Shown here piece by piece: positions 21,880-33,838 of a DNA stretch of 64,000 nt. Numbering within the stretch: the stretch's first letter is position 1; each line of letters begins with the position of its first letter. Below the pieces are notes generated by a model, which saw only the letters and a program-made list of their open reading frames with translations, did no database searches and was not told where the DNA came from. The translations under genes were made by a program, and so were the position numbers. The stretch is taken from contig JAVMKO010000006.1 in assembly GCA_032164245.1 (NCBI GenBank), forward strand, positions 104,239,310 to 104,303,309, read 5' to 3'. The stretch is from Sternotherus odoratus (taxonomy: Eukaryota; Chordata; Testudines; Kinosternidae).

Positions 21880-22560
21880 ACCCCTAGCCCGCCGCCCTGT
21901 TGCTCATGTAGGCAAAGCTTTGCCACCCAACCGGCAAACGGCTGTCTGTGGGGCAGACGTGGAGGGGGATCGTAACCCCGACAAGGCGGGGGTGACGCTG
22001 GGGAGAAGGGTCCTGCCACCCAGAGCCTGAGGGCGTGTGGCCACCGCTAGGGCAAGCGTCCGACCCACAGCGTCCCCACAGCACAGCCAGGGCCTGGGCA
22101 GGAGGCCTGGGACGGCTGAGGAACGGACTGTGAACTGTGTGTGGTGTTCCCTGCCACACAGCGGGGTGACGGGTTTTCCTTGAACCTTTCCCGTTTTTTC
22201 CTTATTTTTTAAAGCAATTGCTGTTTAATAAATGGATTTGCTTTGCGCCGTATGTAATGATCAGTGGGTCAGAGACGTGCCCAGTGCAGAGAGAGCACCC
22301 TGGAGTGGGGACACCCTCACCCCTCCCCTAAGTGACCATGACAAGGTTGGGGGTGGAGCCCCCCCAGGAATCCTGGGCCCAGCCTTGTCGGGGTTACGAG
22401 GACTCTGCCCCACAGGAGCATGGAAGGGGAGCCCTCGAGGGCAGGGAGGCCTCTGGGTAGCGGACGTGGGAGCGAGGACTCAGATCCTTTCACTAGCCCA
22501 TTTCACCGGGGTCATGTATAAGCCAGGCCAGTTCCTCACAATAGCAGGACCGTTCCCCGG
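21880..22560 (+). repeat. LTR-like interspersed sequence (unclassified)
   Basis: AATAAATGGA at about 22228 is followed by GATCAGTGGGTCAGAGACGTGCCC and a GC-rich tail, the look of a retroelement LTR 3' part. Ends and target duplication could not be fixed. It lies only a few hundred bases upstream of gene 1. Confidence 0.4.
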
Positions 22561-22674
22561 CTCACACACGGTGAGAGCGTCCACACACGGGGCCTGCGCT
22601 GGTTTGGCTGAAACAGTTCCCGATAAACTGGGGCAACTTGTGTGTGTAGCCAAAGCCAGTGACAATGGTACAAC

Positions 22675-23060
22675 ACAGTGAGCAAATCCCACACAACCCA
22701 CATCAAGACAATTATACCCTCAGTCTTACACACAGCCACAGTGAGCAAATCCCACACAACCCACACCGAGACAACTACACCCTCAGTCTTACACACAGCC
22801 AGTGAGCAAATCCCACACAACCCACACTGAGACAACTACACCCTCAGTCTTACACACAGCCACAGTGAGCAAATCCCACACAACCCACACCGAGACAACT
22901 ACACCCTCAGTCTTACACACAGCCACAGTGAGCAAATCCCACACAACCCACACCGAGACAACTACACCCTCAGTCTTACACACGGCCACAGTGAGCAAAT
23001 CCCACACAACCCACACCGAGACAACTACACCCTCAGTCTTACACACATCCACAGTGAGGC
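22675..23060. repeat. 63-bp minisatellite, six copies, upstream of gene 1
   Basis: Units start at GTGAGCAAATCCCACACAAC (22678, 22741, 22802, 22865, 22928, 22991, with a partial at 23054). Spacing is 63 bp apart from one 61-bp step. Because 63 is divisible by three, both strands show long open frames made of the same 21-residue unit. These are not taken as genes. The array is 1.1-1.5 kb upstream of the gene 1 start codon. Confidence 0.92.
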
Positions 23061-23269
23061 AGCCACGCCCCCCCACCCCACCCCCACAATGAAACAACCA
23101 CACACAAAGCTGTACCACATACGCAATCACACACATCTGCACTGAGACCTTCCCATCTACAACTACCCACCCCACGCATGTGTCCAGAAAACACACAGAC
23201 ACCTTGGGCTCCTCTCTGTCTTTTAACACTTTGGTAGCCATTGTGTAGCTTGGCGTATCATCAAAGAAT

Positions 23270-23965
23270 TCTTGACTTGAGCCAGTTGTATCTCGGCAAT
23301 GGGTGAGGGATCCCTGTATAAAAACCTCTGTGCCTCACCCCAGAGGCAGCTGCATTTCAGTGCTGGCTGAGGGATCCCTGTATAAACAGCCCCTGTGCAC
23401 CACCCTAGAAACAGCTGCATCTCAGCACTGAGCAGGGGGTCCCTATATCACGGCACAGCCGGGAAAGTGCTTTGTTCTTGTGCAGGTTGACAGGCAGGAG
23501 GATATGAAAGACGGTCCCCAAGAGCCTAATCCTCTTCCCCAAATCACTCCATCTATGGTTTTACCACTTCCTGTTCTTCCACGCGGTGCTGATTTGGCTC
23601 TGAGGGGAGGGGGAGATGCATGGTTCCCGGGCTGGGTTCCAGATTATAATAGGGGAAGTTTTACACCACGATGTCTCAGTGATTTCTGAACTCTGCACGT
23701 CCCCGACTGTCTCTACATCTCCCTCTCTGGCCTTGTCTGCACTCAACCTTCTGCCTTAACATTTCCACCTGTTGCTACCACCTCTGGGGTGTGGCATGAG
23801 GACTGTTTATACAGGCATCCTTGCCTGGCACTGAGATGCAGCCGCCTCTGGGGTGGGGGCTGTTCATACAGGAACGTATCACCCAGAACTGAGATCTCCA
23901 GCTGTTCATAGGGATCCCTTGCCTGGCGCGGAGATGCAGCTACCTCTGGGGTGAGGCATGGCAGG
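23270..23965. repeat. Array of GAGATGCAGCTACCTCTGGGGTG / CAGGGATCCCTTGCC units
   Basis: About six degenerate units of 60-75 bp occur here in both orientations, with GGATCCCTGTATAAA on one strand. Related single units lie inside integrin introns at 8140-8230, 16435-16475, 34235-34335 and 55195-55235. The class is unknown. Confidence 0.6.
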
Positions 23966-24837
23966 AGTAGATGCTGTATCTAGTATAAACAGAGTTTATA
24001 TCCGGTAGCCCTTTTCTAGCAGCCTCGATTTCTCTCCCCATCGGTCTCTCTCTCTCGCCAGGTCTTGCTCGGTTCTTACAAACACCGGGGGGGAGGGGGC
24101 TGATCTCTATATTTAAACTTCCCTTTCCTCTGCCCTCGAGGAAGGCAGATCTGGTGCATGCACAAGGCCATTTCCAAACCCTGGAGGCTGCACGTCCGCA
24201 GCATCGCGTTTGTGGTCGCGGCACTTCCCTCCTCTTTGCGCTCTCCGACCAGGGCTGGCTGTGGAGACAAAAGAAAACAGAAGCCACTGAGGCAGATACA
24301 CAAAGAGCGCTGCAAAGTGCAGATGAGCTAGAGAAAGGTCAGAGGGTTACGAGAGCGAGAGGAGGCGTGTGGTAGCTGAGCGCCGGCGATGGCTGATTAG
24401 AGCGGAGCTGGGACACCGTTTTGCAAAATTCACGAACGTTTCCTCCGGGGGCCCCCCGATCATCACGTCTGAACACCTCACAATGTCTGCCGTGGTTATC
24501 CTCACACACCCACTGACCAAAGTCCTGCTGCCATTGAAAAAAAGGTTTTATGCCATTGTCTGGGCTGCCAAGCGACTCAAACTGTGTTTGTGTAACAAAA
24601 AAAATTTCACTTTATTAAGGGATCAAGCTCCTCTGATATCTCAACACCCAGAAGACTGTCTGTCAGATGAAGACTTTGAGCTAGGGAGCCTGGTCCCAGG
24701 CTGGAAGGGAGTTCAGGCTGAGAACTAAGATTTGTAACCTGCCTCTAACATCCAGTGGGGTGAGAGTTTGTTTGATTCAAACTTTGCTTAGTCTGTTAAA
24801 GGTAGAATTTATACTGCCAATTTATTTTTATTTCTTA

Positions 24838-25100
24838 GGGTACGTCTATACTACCCGCTGGATCGGCAGGTCGTATTCGATGTATCAGGGATCGATTTAT
24901 CGCGTCTTGTCAAGACACGATGAATCAATCCCCAAATCAATGGCTGTACTCCACCTCGGCAGGAGGAGTAAGCGGAGTCGACGGGGGAGTGGCCACGGTC
25001 GACCCGCAGCCGTGGGGAGGGCCAGGTAAGTCAAACTAAGATACTTCGACTTCAGCTACACAAATAGTGTAGCTGAAGTTGCGTATCTTAGTTCAAACCC
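24838..25100. mobile_element. Partial nonautonomous DNA transposon-like repeat
   Basis: It begins GGGTACGTCTATACTACCCG and carries a perfect 12-bp-arm hairpin CTTCAGCTACAC / GTGTAGCTGAAG around 25050-25078. The expected inverted right end is not found, so the copy looks truncated. Confidence 0.6.
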
Positions 25101-25260
25101 CACCCACCCCAGGGCAGCCCAGCCCCTAGGTAACCAACTTTGATCTCTCTACGCCTGCTAACTATAATCATTTAAAATCTATCTTTCTGTCGTTAATAAA
25201 TCTGTTCTATACTTTATCTAAAACAGTGTGGTTTGGGTTTGGGTTTGGCTGGTTGGGGAA
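25100..25260 (+). repeat. LTR-like 3' segment, copy A (pair with 26540-26680)
   Basis: This segment reads TTTGATCTCTCTACGCCTGC, then CTGTCGTTAATAAATCTGTT and TCTAAAACAGTGTGG. A second diverged copy occurs at 26540-26680, where the AATAAA is mutated. A conserved polyadenylation-like hexamer suggests the R/U5 side of a retroelement. Confidence 0.5.
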
Positions 25261-26191
25261 TCTCAGCTCAGATTACAAAGGCTGCTGCCTGTCCACTCCG
25301 CACTGAGAAGAGAACTAAGTATGAGTTTATACCGGTCAGGCTTCTGATCAGTGCAAGATGCTACAGTTCCGGGGCGTAGGGCTGAAATGAGGGTGATTTG
25401 TTCAGCCTCTCTCTGTAGGATTCCTGAGTCGCTCAGGGATCATTCATGCAATTTAGCAGGGTGAGGGGCTCCACGTTTGGATGGCTGAGTGATCACAACA
25501 CCTGGAAGGGTTTGCTGCACGTCACTGGCATAGCTTTGCAAGCAAAACCCCAGGCTGTGGCGTTCAGGGGGGCACAGCTATCCCATAATTCCTACCTGTA
25601 CCCCAGGGATAGCGGCGCAGTGAGCCGAGCAAAATGCACAGCTTGTTGTTCGGAGTGAGATTTGCGCTTTGGACACTGGTGTTGAGCTTTGAAGTGAGAC
25701 TACGTGTGATGGCTGAGACCAGTCCAAGAGAAGGTTACCAGGGTGTTATTTTCTGTGTGCTTCTGTAGGGAATGGGACATAGGAACAGAGAAAGCAGAGT
25801 TGCAAAGTTAGAGCCTTCCAGACTGCTGGTGGCAGAAAGAGAACGAACATCAGCGAACCTTGCAGCTAAAAGAAGCGGAGACTGCCAAAGAGGAGGCTGC
25901 ACACAGGCTCTGGAAACACAGCCTGCCCGGGAAGCGGCAGCACATCCGCGGGCCCTAGAACGGCAAGCCAGAGAAGCTGACAAAAAGGAACATGAGCGAA
26001 GACGCCAATTGGACGTGCTAGAAAAGCAGAACCAGAATCGTCCCACTCCACGGGTTCCCCGTCTCCAAAAATCCAGGATTTCTTAAGCATATGTAAAGGT
26101 GATTTGAAGCAGTGGCTATGGGACAAAAAGGGGAAAACTGTGGATGAGATCGCTTCTCTAGCTGACGCCTTTGAGCAGACCGAGGTATTGG

Positions 26192-26390
26192 TCTGATGCT
26201 CCCCAGCGTACGCAAGCGTTCTGTTCTGGAACGCCGTGCGTAACTCAAATTTTGCGTAAGTTAGAAACGTATCTCTGACCATTACACAAAAAAACAAACC
26301 AAAAAAACCCCTCCTATTTCTAGCTTACAGAACTTTTTCCGTAAACTAGAATTTGCATAACTCAGATCTGCGTAATTCGGGGAGCGTCTG
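26192..26390. mobile_element. Tigger-like MITE
   Basis: The left end GTCTGATGCTCCCCAGCGTAC pairs imperfectly with the right end, which on the reverse strand reads CAGACGCTCCCCGAATTACG. TA follows the right end. The interior repeats TGCGTAA words and is noncoding. Confidence 0.6.
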
Positions 26391-26835
26391 TATTGAGAGT
26401 AAATGACAGAAATTTAAATGACAGAAACGACAGAGGTTAAATGTGGTGGGAAGCCTGGGTCCCATTTTACCCCTGGGAAGAAAGAGGGTGTCTGGGGAGC
26501 TGGGCATGCACCTCCCCAAAACCATTCCTCAAACTCATTTTTAGTTCTTAGGTCATCAGCTTTGATCTCTGCCCCTGCTACTTACAATCACTTAAAATGG
26601 ATCGCTCTGTCGTTAAGAAATCGGTGTGATATTTGATCTAAAGCAGTGTGGGTTTTGGTTGATGTGCTTGAAGCAGCTCAGCTCAGCTCAGCAAGGCGGG
26701 TGCACGTCCATTCTAGGCGGAGTGAGTGGAGAACCTAGAAATGAGTCTGACCAGGGGGACATGGTGCAGTTCGGGCGCGAAGGGGTGGAGAGCCGCATGC
26801 AGCTGGCTGGAGCCTCTCTATGGATGGTTCGTGAG

Positions 26836-27125
26836 TAAGGCTACGATTTAGTCATGGGGATTTTTAGTAAAACTCACGGACAGGTCATGGGCAATAAACA
26901 AAAAGTCACAGCCCGTGACCTGTCCATGAATTACATTAAAAATTCCTGTTATTAAATCTGGGGGGGGACTCCGTGGGGGGGGGGGCTGCAGGAGAGGGGT
27001 GTCCGGGGAGGGATGCTGCCGGGCAGGGAGGGTGCCCGGGGCCAGTGGCACCAGCTGCCATGGACCACAGCTCCTCCAGCCAGCTAGCCACTGGTGAAGA
27101 TGGAGGTTCCCGGGTACTGCTTTGG
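26836..27125. mobile_element. hAT-like interspersed repeat fragment
   Basis: It contains GGCTACGATTTAGTCATGGG and the internal palindromic pair CACGGACAGGTCATGGGC / GCCCGTGACCTGTCCATG. The right boundary is uncertain. The sequence has no coding capacity. Confidence 0.45.
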
Positions 27126-29126
27126 GGTACAGAGTGTCACACTTCCCCCCGTTAGTTTCCTGCAGGAGCGTTCGTCACTGACTAACGCCGAGGCAGTGTG
27201 GCCACGACGCTCTTTAGATTTTGACCACACAGCTCCCAAGTGGTGCTAAACATGGTACTGTTACCCACAGGTGCATTTGCAAAGTTTGCAAAGTGTGCAT
27301 GCTAACACTTGGCGGATCTGTCTACTGAGCTCAAAAGTTAGCAAGCGGGCCTCTTCTGAGCTGCTAGAAAACATCTCTTGGTACCTGTGTGCCCTGGTTA
27401 ACCTTTCGGCTTTTCCAATTAGTGTTAACTCAGTGCGGTTATTAATCTTTTCTAGAGTGTAGGTAACTCGCATTTAGCCCTCAATGCCATGAGGTGGTGT
27501 GCCTCAGTTTCCCCTTCCGCACAGCAGCCCAGGTTTATTATGGTTTCTCTACTGTGCCAAGCTTCAAAATTCTTTGTTGTGAGACTTATCAGTAACATCA
27601 CATCTCTCGTCACGGTAGGCATTTCCGAGTATTTTTACCATACCGTGCCTTCTGCTAAGACTGTCTGGTTTGTTCAATACCCATTGTGTCTTTCAACTCC
27701 TTAACCTTAGCATGTGTTCAGTAACTGGTCTCTCTCTCCCTTCAGTACGAGTTCTCCATCCAGTCGTATCTTTGGGGGTTTGGTTCTCCAGAGTCTGGGG
27801 AGATAAGGATGCAGGGGGGATTCTGGATGTTGCCTGGCCCTCTGTGGAGCTGTCTCCCAAATCCAGCCTTGTGCCCATGCAAAAAATCCATCTCCCCTCT
27901 TGGGGTTACCCTGTGCTCCCAGCACTGGGGGACTTCCCCGCCCCCATTTCCTGGAGAATTATGATCTTTAATCGGTGTGCTAAGAGTGTCTACTCTTCGA
28001 TCAGATGCACCTTTTCCCCCGCAGCCTTCCCAAAGCTGCTTTCTGTGTTTCACCGGCCCGGGGAAAGTCCCTCTCCTCCCTGCCGGCTGGGTCATTTGCA
28101 GTCCCAGAAACAGCCACCACCCGGAAACTTCCTGGTCTCAACTCTGCTGCTCTCACAGGGTGTGGAAGCTGCATCTTGAATCAAAGAGACTTTCCACCAA
28201 CATATCAAGCTCAAGGTCCTGAACAACCGAGACCTGGATCGGGGTACCCGCCGTCACCTCTTTATCCTGCAGAGGTGAGCTGGGGGGGGAGGGGGGATCT
28301 GCTCCCCTCCAGGTCACACAGTTCCCTCTCAAAACCTGAGCCACAGGCCCCGTGCCTGGTGCACAGATCAACCACGTGGAAGTGACCAGCGCGGAGACAT
28401 TCATGTGCTCCCCCTATTCTTTCTCTGGGCCTCCTCTGAGACACAGCGCTCGGTGCACCCTAGAGGGGGATCTCTCCCTGGCTCAGCTGAAAGGTGCTGG
28501 CAGGAAACAGGCTGGACAATGACTGACAGGCACTACAGCCCCTTCCTGACGTCAACCGCTGCCACACCTGGAAGCACGTTGCTTCACCCGCGCGGCAGCA
28601 CAGGAATTAAAGAGACGATTTCCCGTCTGTTGTGCATTTGGTTGTGGTGCTGCTAGAACCTTGCTGTTGCTATGGCAACTGAGTCCGATTATTAGGGGCT
28701 AGCCCAGCCAGCCTAAAACTGCTGCCCCCAAGGATACAACATGTTCCCTCCGCAGTTCCTGGGGCTTCCCCTTCTTCCTCCGGGGTCCCAGCCGAATGCA
28801 CTTTCCTGCTACGGATAAACACCTCCACAGCCTGAGCTACACGGAAAGAAGTCATGTCAGTGGGGTTATCTTCACCACCCCTCACCTTCAATTCACTTTC
28901 CAAACCCTCAGTGCCTAGGTATAATTTGCCCAGAGAGTCCTGAAACCTCCTGCTAATAAAAGCTCTTCCATCTGTCCTGGCAACATATCACCTTCTTGAA
29001 ATATACTCCGCTTCACCACCGAAATCACCATACCTGTCGCTGCCCACACAAGGTATTTCCTGGCTATCAGCATGTCTGGCTACTCTGCTTGCAGGTGTTC
29101 CCAACCTCACAATGTATTTCAGGAAC

Positions 29127-29150
29127 ACACACACACACACACACACAGTC
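29127..29150. repeat. CA microsatellite
   Basis: An uninterrupted (CA)n run of about 11 to 12 units is visible. It lies in unassigned intergenic sequence. Confidence 0.9.
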
Positions 29151-29308
29151 AAAACTTCATAACTTCCCCTACAATGAGAGCACACACGATCCGACAGGGT
29201 ATTAATGTTCGACACATCAAGACTTTTCAAATGATACCTCACAAGGCATTCATTGTAGGAAACATATCCTAAAGATCAGGTGAGTGCTGCTATGAAGTAC
29301 AAAGTTCG

Positions 29309-29428
29309 GGTGAACAGACAGCAAATGTGAAAAATCGAGACAGGGAGTGGGGGGCAATAGCAGCCTGTATAAGAAAAAGACCCCAAAATCGGGATTGTCC
29401 CTATAAAATTGGAACTTCTGGTCACCCT
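29309..29428. mobile_element. hAT-like MITE related to 790-902
   Basis: The left end GGGTGAACAGACAGCAAATG and right end CTGGTCACCCT match the termini of the 113-bp MITE at 790, with the internal GACCCCAAAAT block also shared. Target duplications are degraded (AAGTTC on both sides). Confidence 0.75.
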
Positions 29429-29439
29429 AAGTTCACATG

Positions 29440-30175
29440 AGCTCACTAAACTGAGTGACTGGGCAACAAAATGGCAGATGAAATTCAATGTAGATAAGTG
29501 CAAAGTAATGCACAATGGAAAACTTAATCCCAACTGTGCATGCAAAAGGCTGGGGTCTGAATTAGCTGTCACCACTCAAGAAATGTCATCATGGAAAATT
29601 TTCTGCAAACAGCCGCTCAATGCACAGTGGCATCAAAAAAGCAAACAGAATGTCAGGAACCGTTCAGAAAGAGCGATAGTAAGAAAGAAAATATCACAAT
29701 ATCATTATATAAATACATGGTACACCGAGACAATGAACACTGCATGCAGTTCTGGTCACCCCATTTCCAAAGAGATACGTTAGAATGGGAAAAGATAGGG
29801 ACAAGGGCAACAAAAATGATCAGGGGCATGGAACAGCTTCCATCTGAGGAAAAGTTTAAAAGACACTGTCCAGCTTAGAAAACAACAAAGGGAGGTTATG
29901 ATACGGGTCTATGAAATCATGAATGGTGCTGAGAAAGTGAATGGGGAAGTGTTATTTATTCCTTCACATAACACAAGAACCAGGGGTGGGCTGATTAAAT
30001 GAATATGCAGCAGGTTTAAAACAAACAGAAGGAAGCATTTCTTCACACAACACACAGTCAACCTGTGGAACTCCTCGCCAGGGGATGTTGTGAAGGCCAA
30101 AAGTATGGCTGGGTTCAGAGAAGAATTAGACAAGGTCACGGACTGGAAAAGGGCAAATGTAGTACAGTATCTGTG
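29440..30175 (+). mobile_element. CR1-type LINE fragment, 3' part of reverse transcriptase ORF
   Basis: Frames recognisable as the C-terminal part of CR1 ORF2 are present: LSDWATKWQMKFNVDKCKVM near 29450, WSPHFQRDTLEWEKI near 29750, and a FKTNRRKHFFTQHTVNLWN-like stretch near 30015-30075. Frameshifts and stops separate them, so this is a dead 5'-truncated copy. It differs from the CR1 copy at 58650-61550. Confidence 0.85.
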
Positions 30176-30904
30176 ACATTATTGACATGAACGGTGTCTC
30201 TCTAGATCATTGTTACAACCAAAGTCCCACAGTTACACCAAATCTTGTACAAAGAAGGTCCGTCTAGAAGCCCGGTCCAAGGGGCTTTGACATCCTGGCT
30301 CTGGCGGACAGCAGATAACCACCGGCCTCCTGGCTTGAGATGGGGAAGCTGCCACCCCAGGGGTGGGGTGGCCAGCAGGGAGATAGGGAGTCCTGGGCCC
30401 ACCCTACTCCATCGGGTCCCAGCCCAGGGCCCTAACAGTGGGGGAGCGTCCCACAACTGGGTCGGCAGGGAATCTAGCCCCATTACCCTGACCTAGGTTC
30501 AGGCAGGAAAGCAGCCGGAATACAGTCAGCTGTTGCTGGGCTACGTCCTCCCCTCCCTTGGGGGTGTACCTGGATCCCGGGGTCACCCTCCATCTCCCTG
30601 GGATAGACGGCCGATGGTCGTCCCAGCACCGCCACAGTAGCTGGCAGCTCGGGCGAATCCTTGATGCAGCAGACTCCTCCTCAGTGGGGGAGAGGCACCC
30701 GTCTCCCTCAGCGGCTCCAGCTGCAGGGCCCGAATTTTGTACTTCTTGTCCCGCCCCCACGCTTCCAGCAGGGTGGGCGTGGCCTTCCTGGCTCTGCTCA
30801 CTAGATGGTGGTTGCTCCCTGTCAATCTTGGAGGGAGGATACCATGCCCCCTTGCTACACTGTGATTCCATGGAGGACAGGTGCACCAATGGGTCTCAGT
30901 CGAG

Positions 30905-31117
30905 ATGGTCCAGGATGCAGCCCCATGTTCTGGGTGTCCCTAGCCTCTGATTGCCAGAAGCTGGGAGTGGCCGGCAGGGGATGGATCAGGTGATAATTGC
31001 CCGGTTCTGTTCATTCCCTATGAAGCACCTGGCATTGGCCACTGTTGGAAGACAGGATACTGGGCTAGATGGACCATGGTCTGCCCCAGTCCGGCTGTTC
31101 TCCTGTTCTTACGTTGT
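30905..31117 (+). mobile_element. CR1 LINE 3' end fragment
   Basis: The stretch ends with GCATTGGCCACTGTTGGAAG, ACAGGATACTGGGCTAGATG and GACCATGG. This is the 3' untranslated end of a CR1 subfamily and matches the inverted text at 58660-58760. There is no coding content. Confidence 0.8.
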
Positions 31118-31369
31118 TTGGCCCACGTTAAAAGAATACATTTACCACCGTTCTGTCGAAACGCGCTAGTCTCCGGGGTCTTTCTGTGCCGGGCGCTGGG
31201 GGGCAGGCTCTCTGCGGAAGGAAGGGGCAGCCGGCTCTGGGGACTGAACAAAGGACCGAGGAGGGGCTCGGTGGGGAGTTGCTAAGTGTGAGGGACCAGG
31301 GGGCTCTGGGTTGATCGAGCTGGACCACGCTGTAACTTCCTATGCTAAGTTCCAGGCCTCTAATAACAG

Positions 31370-31760
31370 CGCTGAGAGTCTCTGCAGCTGCCAAAGGTGG
31401 GGGGTCACTGCATGGCTCCGTTTGGGGGTACAAGCCTCTCCCAGCTGCCCACTCCGGCGGACTCGCTGCGGGGAGCTCAGGGTGTGGAGCAGGGGTGTGG
31501 AAGGCTCCACGGTTCAGTCCCGGGAGGTGGTGAAGCCAAGGGGCTCGCCCTAGTGAGAGAGCGGGACCCACCGGGGGGCTGATGTGCCAAGGGCTCCTGC
31601 CAGGGACGGCTCTTGAGCCATGGGAGAGCACCGGGCCTGTGGATCTGTGATCCCACAGGCACCAGCTTCCTCCCACCCAAGGGTGCTCGACCTCCCGCCC
31701 CGTCCCCGGCAACTCTTGCTGGTGGGCGCCCTGACGGTTATCCCTAAAACGCGCAATTAA
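31370..31760 (+). repeat. Unclassified interspersed repeat, partner of 5930-6350
   Basis: It shares CTCCGTTTGGGGGTAC, GGCGGACTCGCTGCGGGGAG and CTCAGGGTGTGGAGCAGGGG with the minus strand of 5930-6350. The two copies are well diverged. No transposon ends or coding frames were recognised. Confidence 0.6.
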
Positions 31761-33028
31761 CTTTAGGAAAAACAAATCCATCTGCCCATACCCAGGTCCA
31801 AATCACTGGCATTTATTGATGGTTTTTGCAGACTCAATAATAAAAATAACGTCCAGTCGTCTCTATTCTTTACTGGACCTAAACCAAAGAGAAACCCAAG
31901 GAACATGCTTTGCGTGTTTTGCTTTCTCAGTTGATATCTGTTTCAGGCTTGCTAGCTACGGTAGTAAGTCAGCTGCTGTGAACGCTGCTAGCTGTGTGTT
32001 TGTTCACATCACTTTTCACGGCAGACTTACGCAGCCCCAAGAAGCTGGGGGACAAATTAGGCTCTAGACAGGGCGGTGGAGGGGGGCAGGGAGGATGGGG
32101 GGCTGGGTGGGGGACTGAAGGAAGCAGCGGGGGGGGAGGGGCAATGGTGCGGGGTGAGCCCAGGCCCAGAGCTCTACAAGTCACCTCTCAAACTCCCATT
32201 CGATAAGCCGCCCAGACTGATCTCTAGCTTTGTGGCTAGGGCTTGCAGCTCCTATGAACTGCCCTCACACCGCTCGGGGGCCAGACCGACCTCTCGTTCT
32301 CTCTAACCGCAGCGCTTGGCCTCCTCACCTCATGTGGCAGGGAGTTCCACCGGGTAAATCAGCCGGGGAGGGAATCTATTTTGTCCTTTTCGATCAGGGT
32401 GAAGGGGCTTACTCCCTAGACTGGCCCTGAGCGGGTTGAATTAAGCCAGGCAGGCGCGAGGAAGCGGCAAACAGGGGAGAGATTTAGGCTACGAGGAGGC
32501 TGCTAATTGGACGCAAACTCATTTGTGAGGGACCAGGCAGGGTTTACATCAGGCCAAGAGACTCGTACCAGAGAGAGGGCTGCAGGGTGAGGCGTGGCAG
32601 GGAAGGGAGAGGAAAGGAGGGGCGGGAATCCATGAGACCTAGGAGAGAGGGCTCTGCCTAGGATCCAGGGGTGAGAGCAGTGAGGTTAGGGAAGAGGCAG
32701 AGCCCTGCTTGGTACAGGGACCCCAGAGAAGAGGGCAGGTCTGCGTTCCCCTGCGGAGGGTACTGCCACGGGCAGCCAGCTAGCCAGCTGTCTGGGTCAC
32801 AGCAGGAGGGACAGGGTCAGGGCAGCGGGGGTGAGGACAGTCGAGGGTGAGCAACCACTGGAAGGGGCGTGGGGCGGGCCGAGGTAATCCCCAGAGCGGC
32901 CAGGAGGAGGCGCCATCGAGCAGCGAGCCTGGCCCGGAGCCACACCACAAACCCACCCGCTGTATGTGGGGACGGTTTGAAACCACCTGAGATCAGGCGA
33001 GGCAGGAGAATGGTGCCGAGAGCTTGGC

Positions 33029-33034
33029 TTTATT
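33029..33034 (-). terminator. Candidate polyadenylation signal for integrin gene 2 (AATAAA)
   Basis: On the minus strand AATAAA lies about 395 bases after the gene 2 stop codon, a plausible 3' UTR length. A MIR-like SINE (33190-33330) lies in between. Confidence 0.55.
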
Positions 33035-33189
33035 CGACGTTCCCCAGGAGCATCTTTGGGCCCTGACTGGGACGGGGGCCCTGGTGCCGCCCAGCGCCCA
33101 GCTGAGACCAAGGCGCCCCGTTACTCTGGGGCCGCCATCTTCGCAGGGAGAGTCAGGCCGGGGCGCCAAGCGGCTCCCAGAATAAATAG

Positions 33190-33330
33190 AAAATGGCGGA
33201 ATAATTATCCTCACCTCACAAGTGGGGAAACTGAGGTGCAGAGAGATTCAGTCCCTCTCACTCTAATGCACTAGACCCCACTCCCCTCCCCCACTGGGGA
33301 TAGAACCCAGGAGTCCGGGCTCCCAGCCCC
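33190..33330 (+). repeat. MIR-like SINE in gene 2 3' flank
   Basis: It contains GTGGGGAAACTGAGGTGCAG, AGAGATTCAGT and GGGATAGAACCCAGGAGTCC in MIR order. If the polyadenylation signal at 33029 is used, this SINE is transcribed in antisense within the 3' UTR. Confidence 0.65.
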
Positions 33331-33427
33331 CGCCCCATGGATGCTCTGAAGGGATGTTCCAAGTCCAGCTTGTCACTTTGGTGTGCGGATCTGGAGCAGC
33401 CCATGGGGGGGCGGGATGGGGGCGGGG

Positions 33428-33838
33428 CTATTGTTTGGGGGCGTCGGGGGAAGGGGAGACATCGCTCTGGGCTGGTTCGGCCCCATCACCCTCCATCTTC
33501 GCCTTGTACTGGCGCTTGAAGAAGCCGAACTGGAAGGAGACAGAGGGGAGACGGTGAGAGCCAGACAGACAGAAACAGATGGACTCACACCTGGTGGGGG
33601 GATGGGGTGTGGGAGCCCCCAAAGTAAATATCCTCTCCCCTCCACACACACCCCAGCTGGGAGAGCCACAGGCCCCACACCCATGGAGATGGGCAGTGGG
33701 GGAGGGGTCCACGCCCTGCCCCCTCACCTTGTAGAGGGCTGCGGTGATGAGAGCCAGCAGGACCAGGCCCCCCACGCTGCTCCCCACGATGATGGGCAGG
33801 TAGTTATAGACCGCGAGGTGCTCCACCACCGTCTGCAC
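33428..33838 (-). CDS. Gene 2 exons 29-30: membrane helix and cytoplasmic tail
   Basis: Exon 29 (33728-33838) encodes the helix [18 protein letters not shown] then AALYK. Exon 30 (33428-33529) encodes [20 protein letters not shown] followed by a Ser/Pro-rich end and a TAG stop (33 residues). GFFKR is canonical here (Gly codon 33524-33526), unlike gene 1. The tail is otherwise unrelated to that of gene 1. Confidence 0.92.
   Translation of the reverse strand: MQTVVEHLAVYNYLPIIVGSSVGGLVLLALITAALYKVRGQGVDPSPTAHLHGCGACGSPSWGVCGGERIFTLGAPTPHPPTRCESICFCLSGSHRLPSVSFQFGFFKRQYKAKMEGDGAEPAQSDVSPSPDAPKQ

Larger units (their letters stand above)
21557..33427. other. Intergenic region between integrin gene 1 and gene 2
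   Basis: This holds the promoter side of gene 1 and the 3' flank of gene 2. No exon could be supported. It is filled by repeats listed separately: a 63-bp tandem array, GAGATGCAGC units, LTR-like pieces, a Tigger-like MITE, hAT-like fragments, and CR1 fragments at 29440-30175 and 30905-31117. Stretches near 27130-28990, 30180-30900 and 31770-32860 contain nothing I can name. Confidence 0.6.

Noticed and set aside
22675..23060. CRISPR-like regular spacing
   Set aside because: The repeats are contiguous with no unique spacers, and the genome is vertebrate. The same applies to the 45-bp, 58-bp and 20-bp arrays.
22675..23241. Long Thr/His-rich and Val/Trp-rich frames on both strands
   Set aside because: They are a by-product of a 63-bp tandem repeat, whose period is a multiple of three. 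No start context or homologous protein was recognised.
24369..24728. 119-codon plus-strand frame (Lys/Leu-rich)
   Set aside because: I saw no recognisable domain. It lies among interspersed repeats, and nothing links it to a gene.
30404..30950. Overlapping frames of 130-161 codons on both strands
   Set aside because: The two strands are open together in GC-rich sequence, with no domain recognised and a CR1 3' end directly adjacent. It is probably an unclassified repeat.
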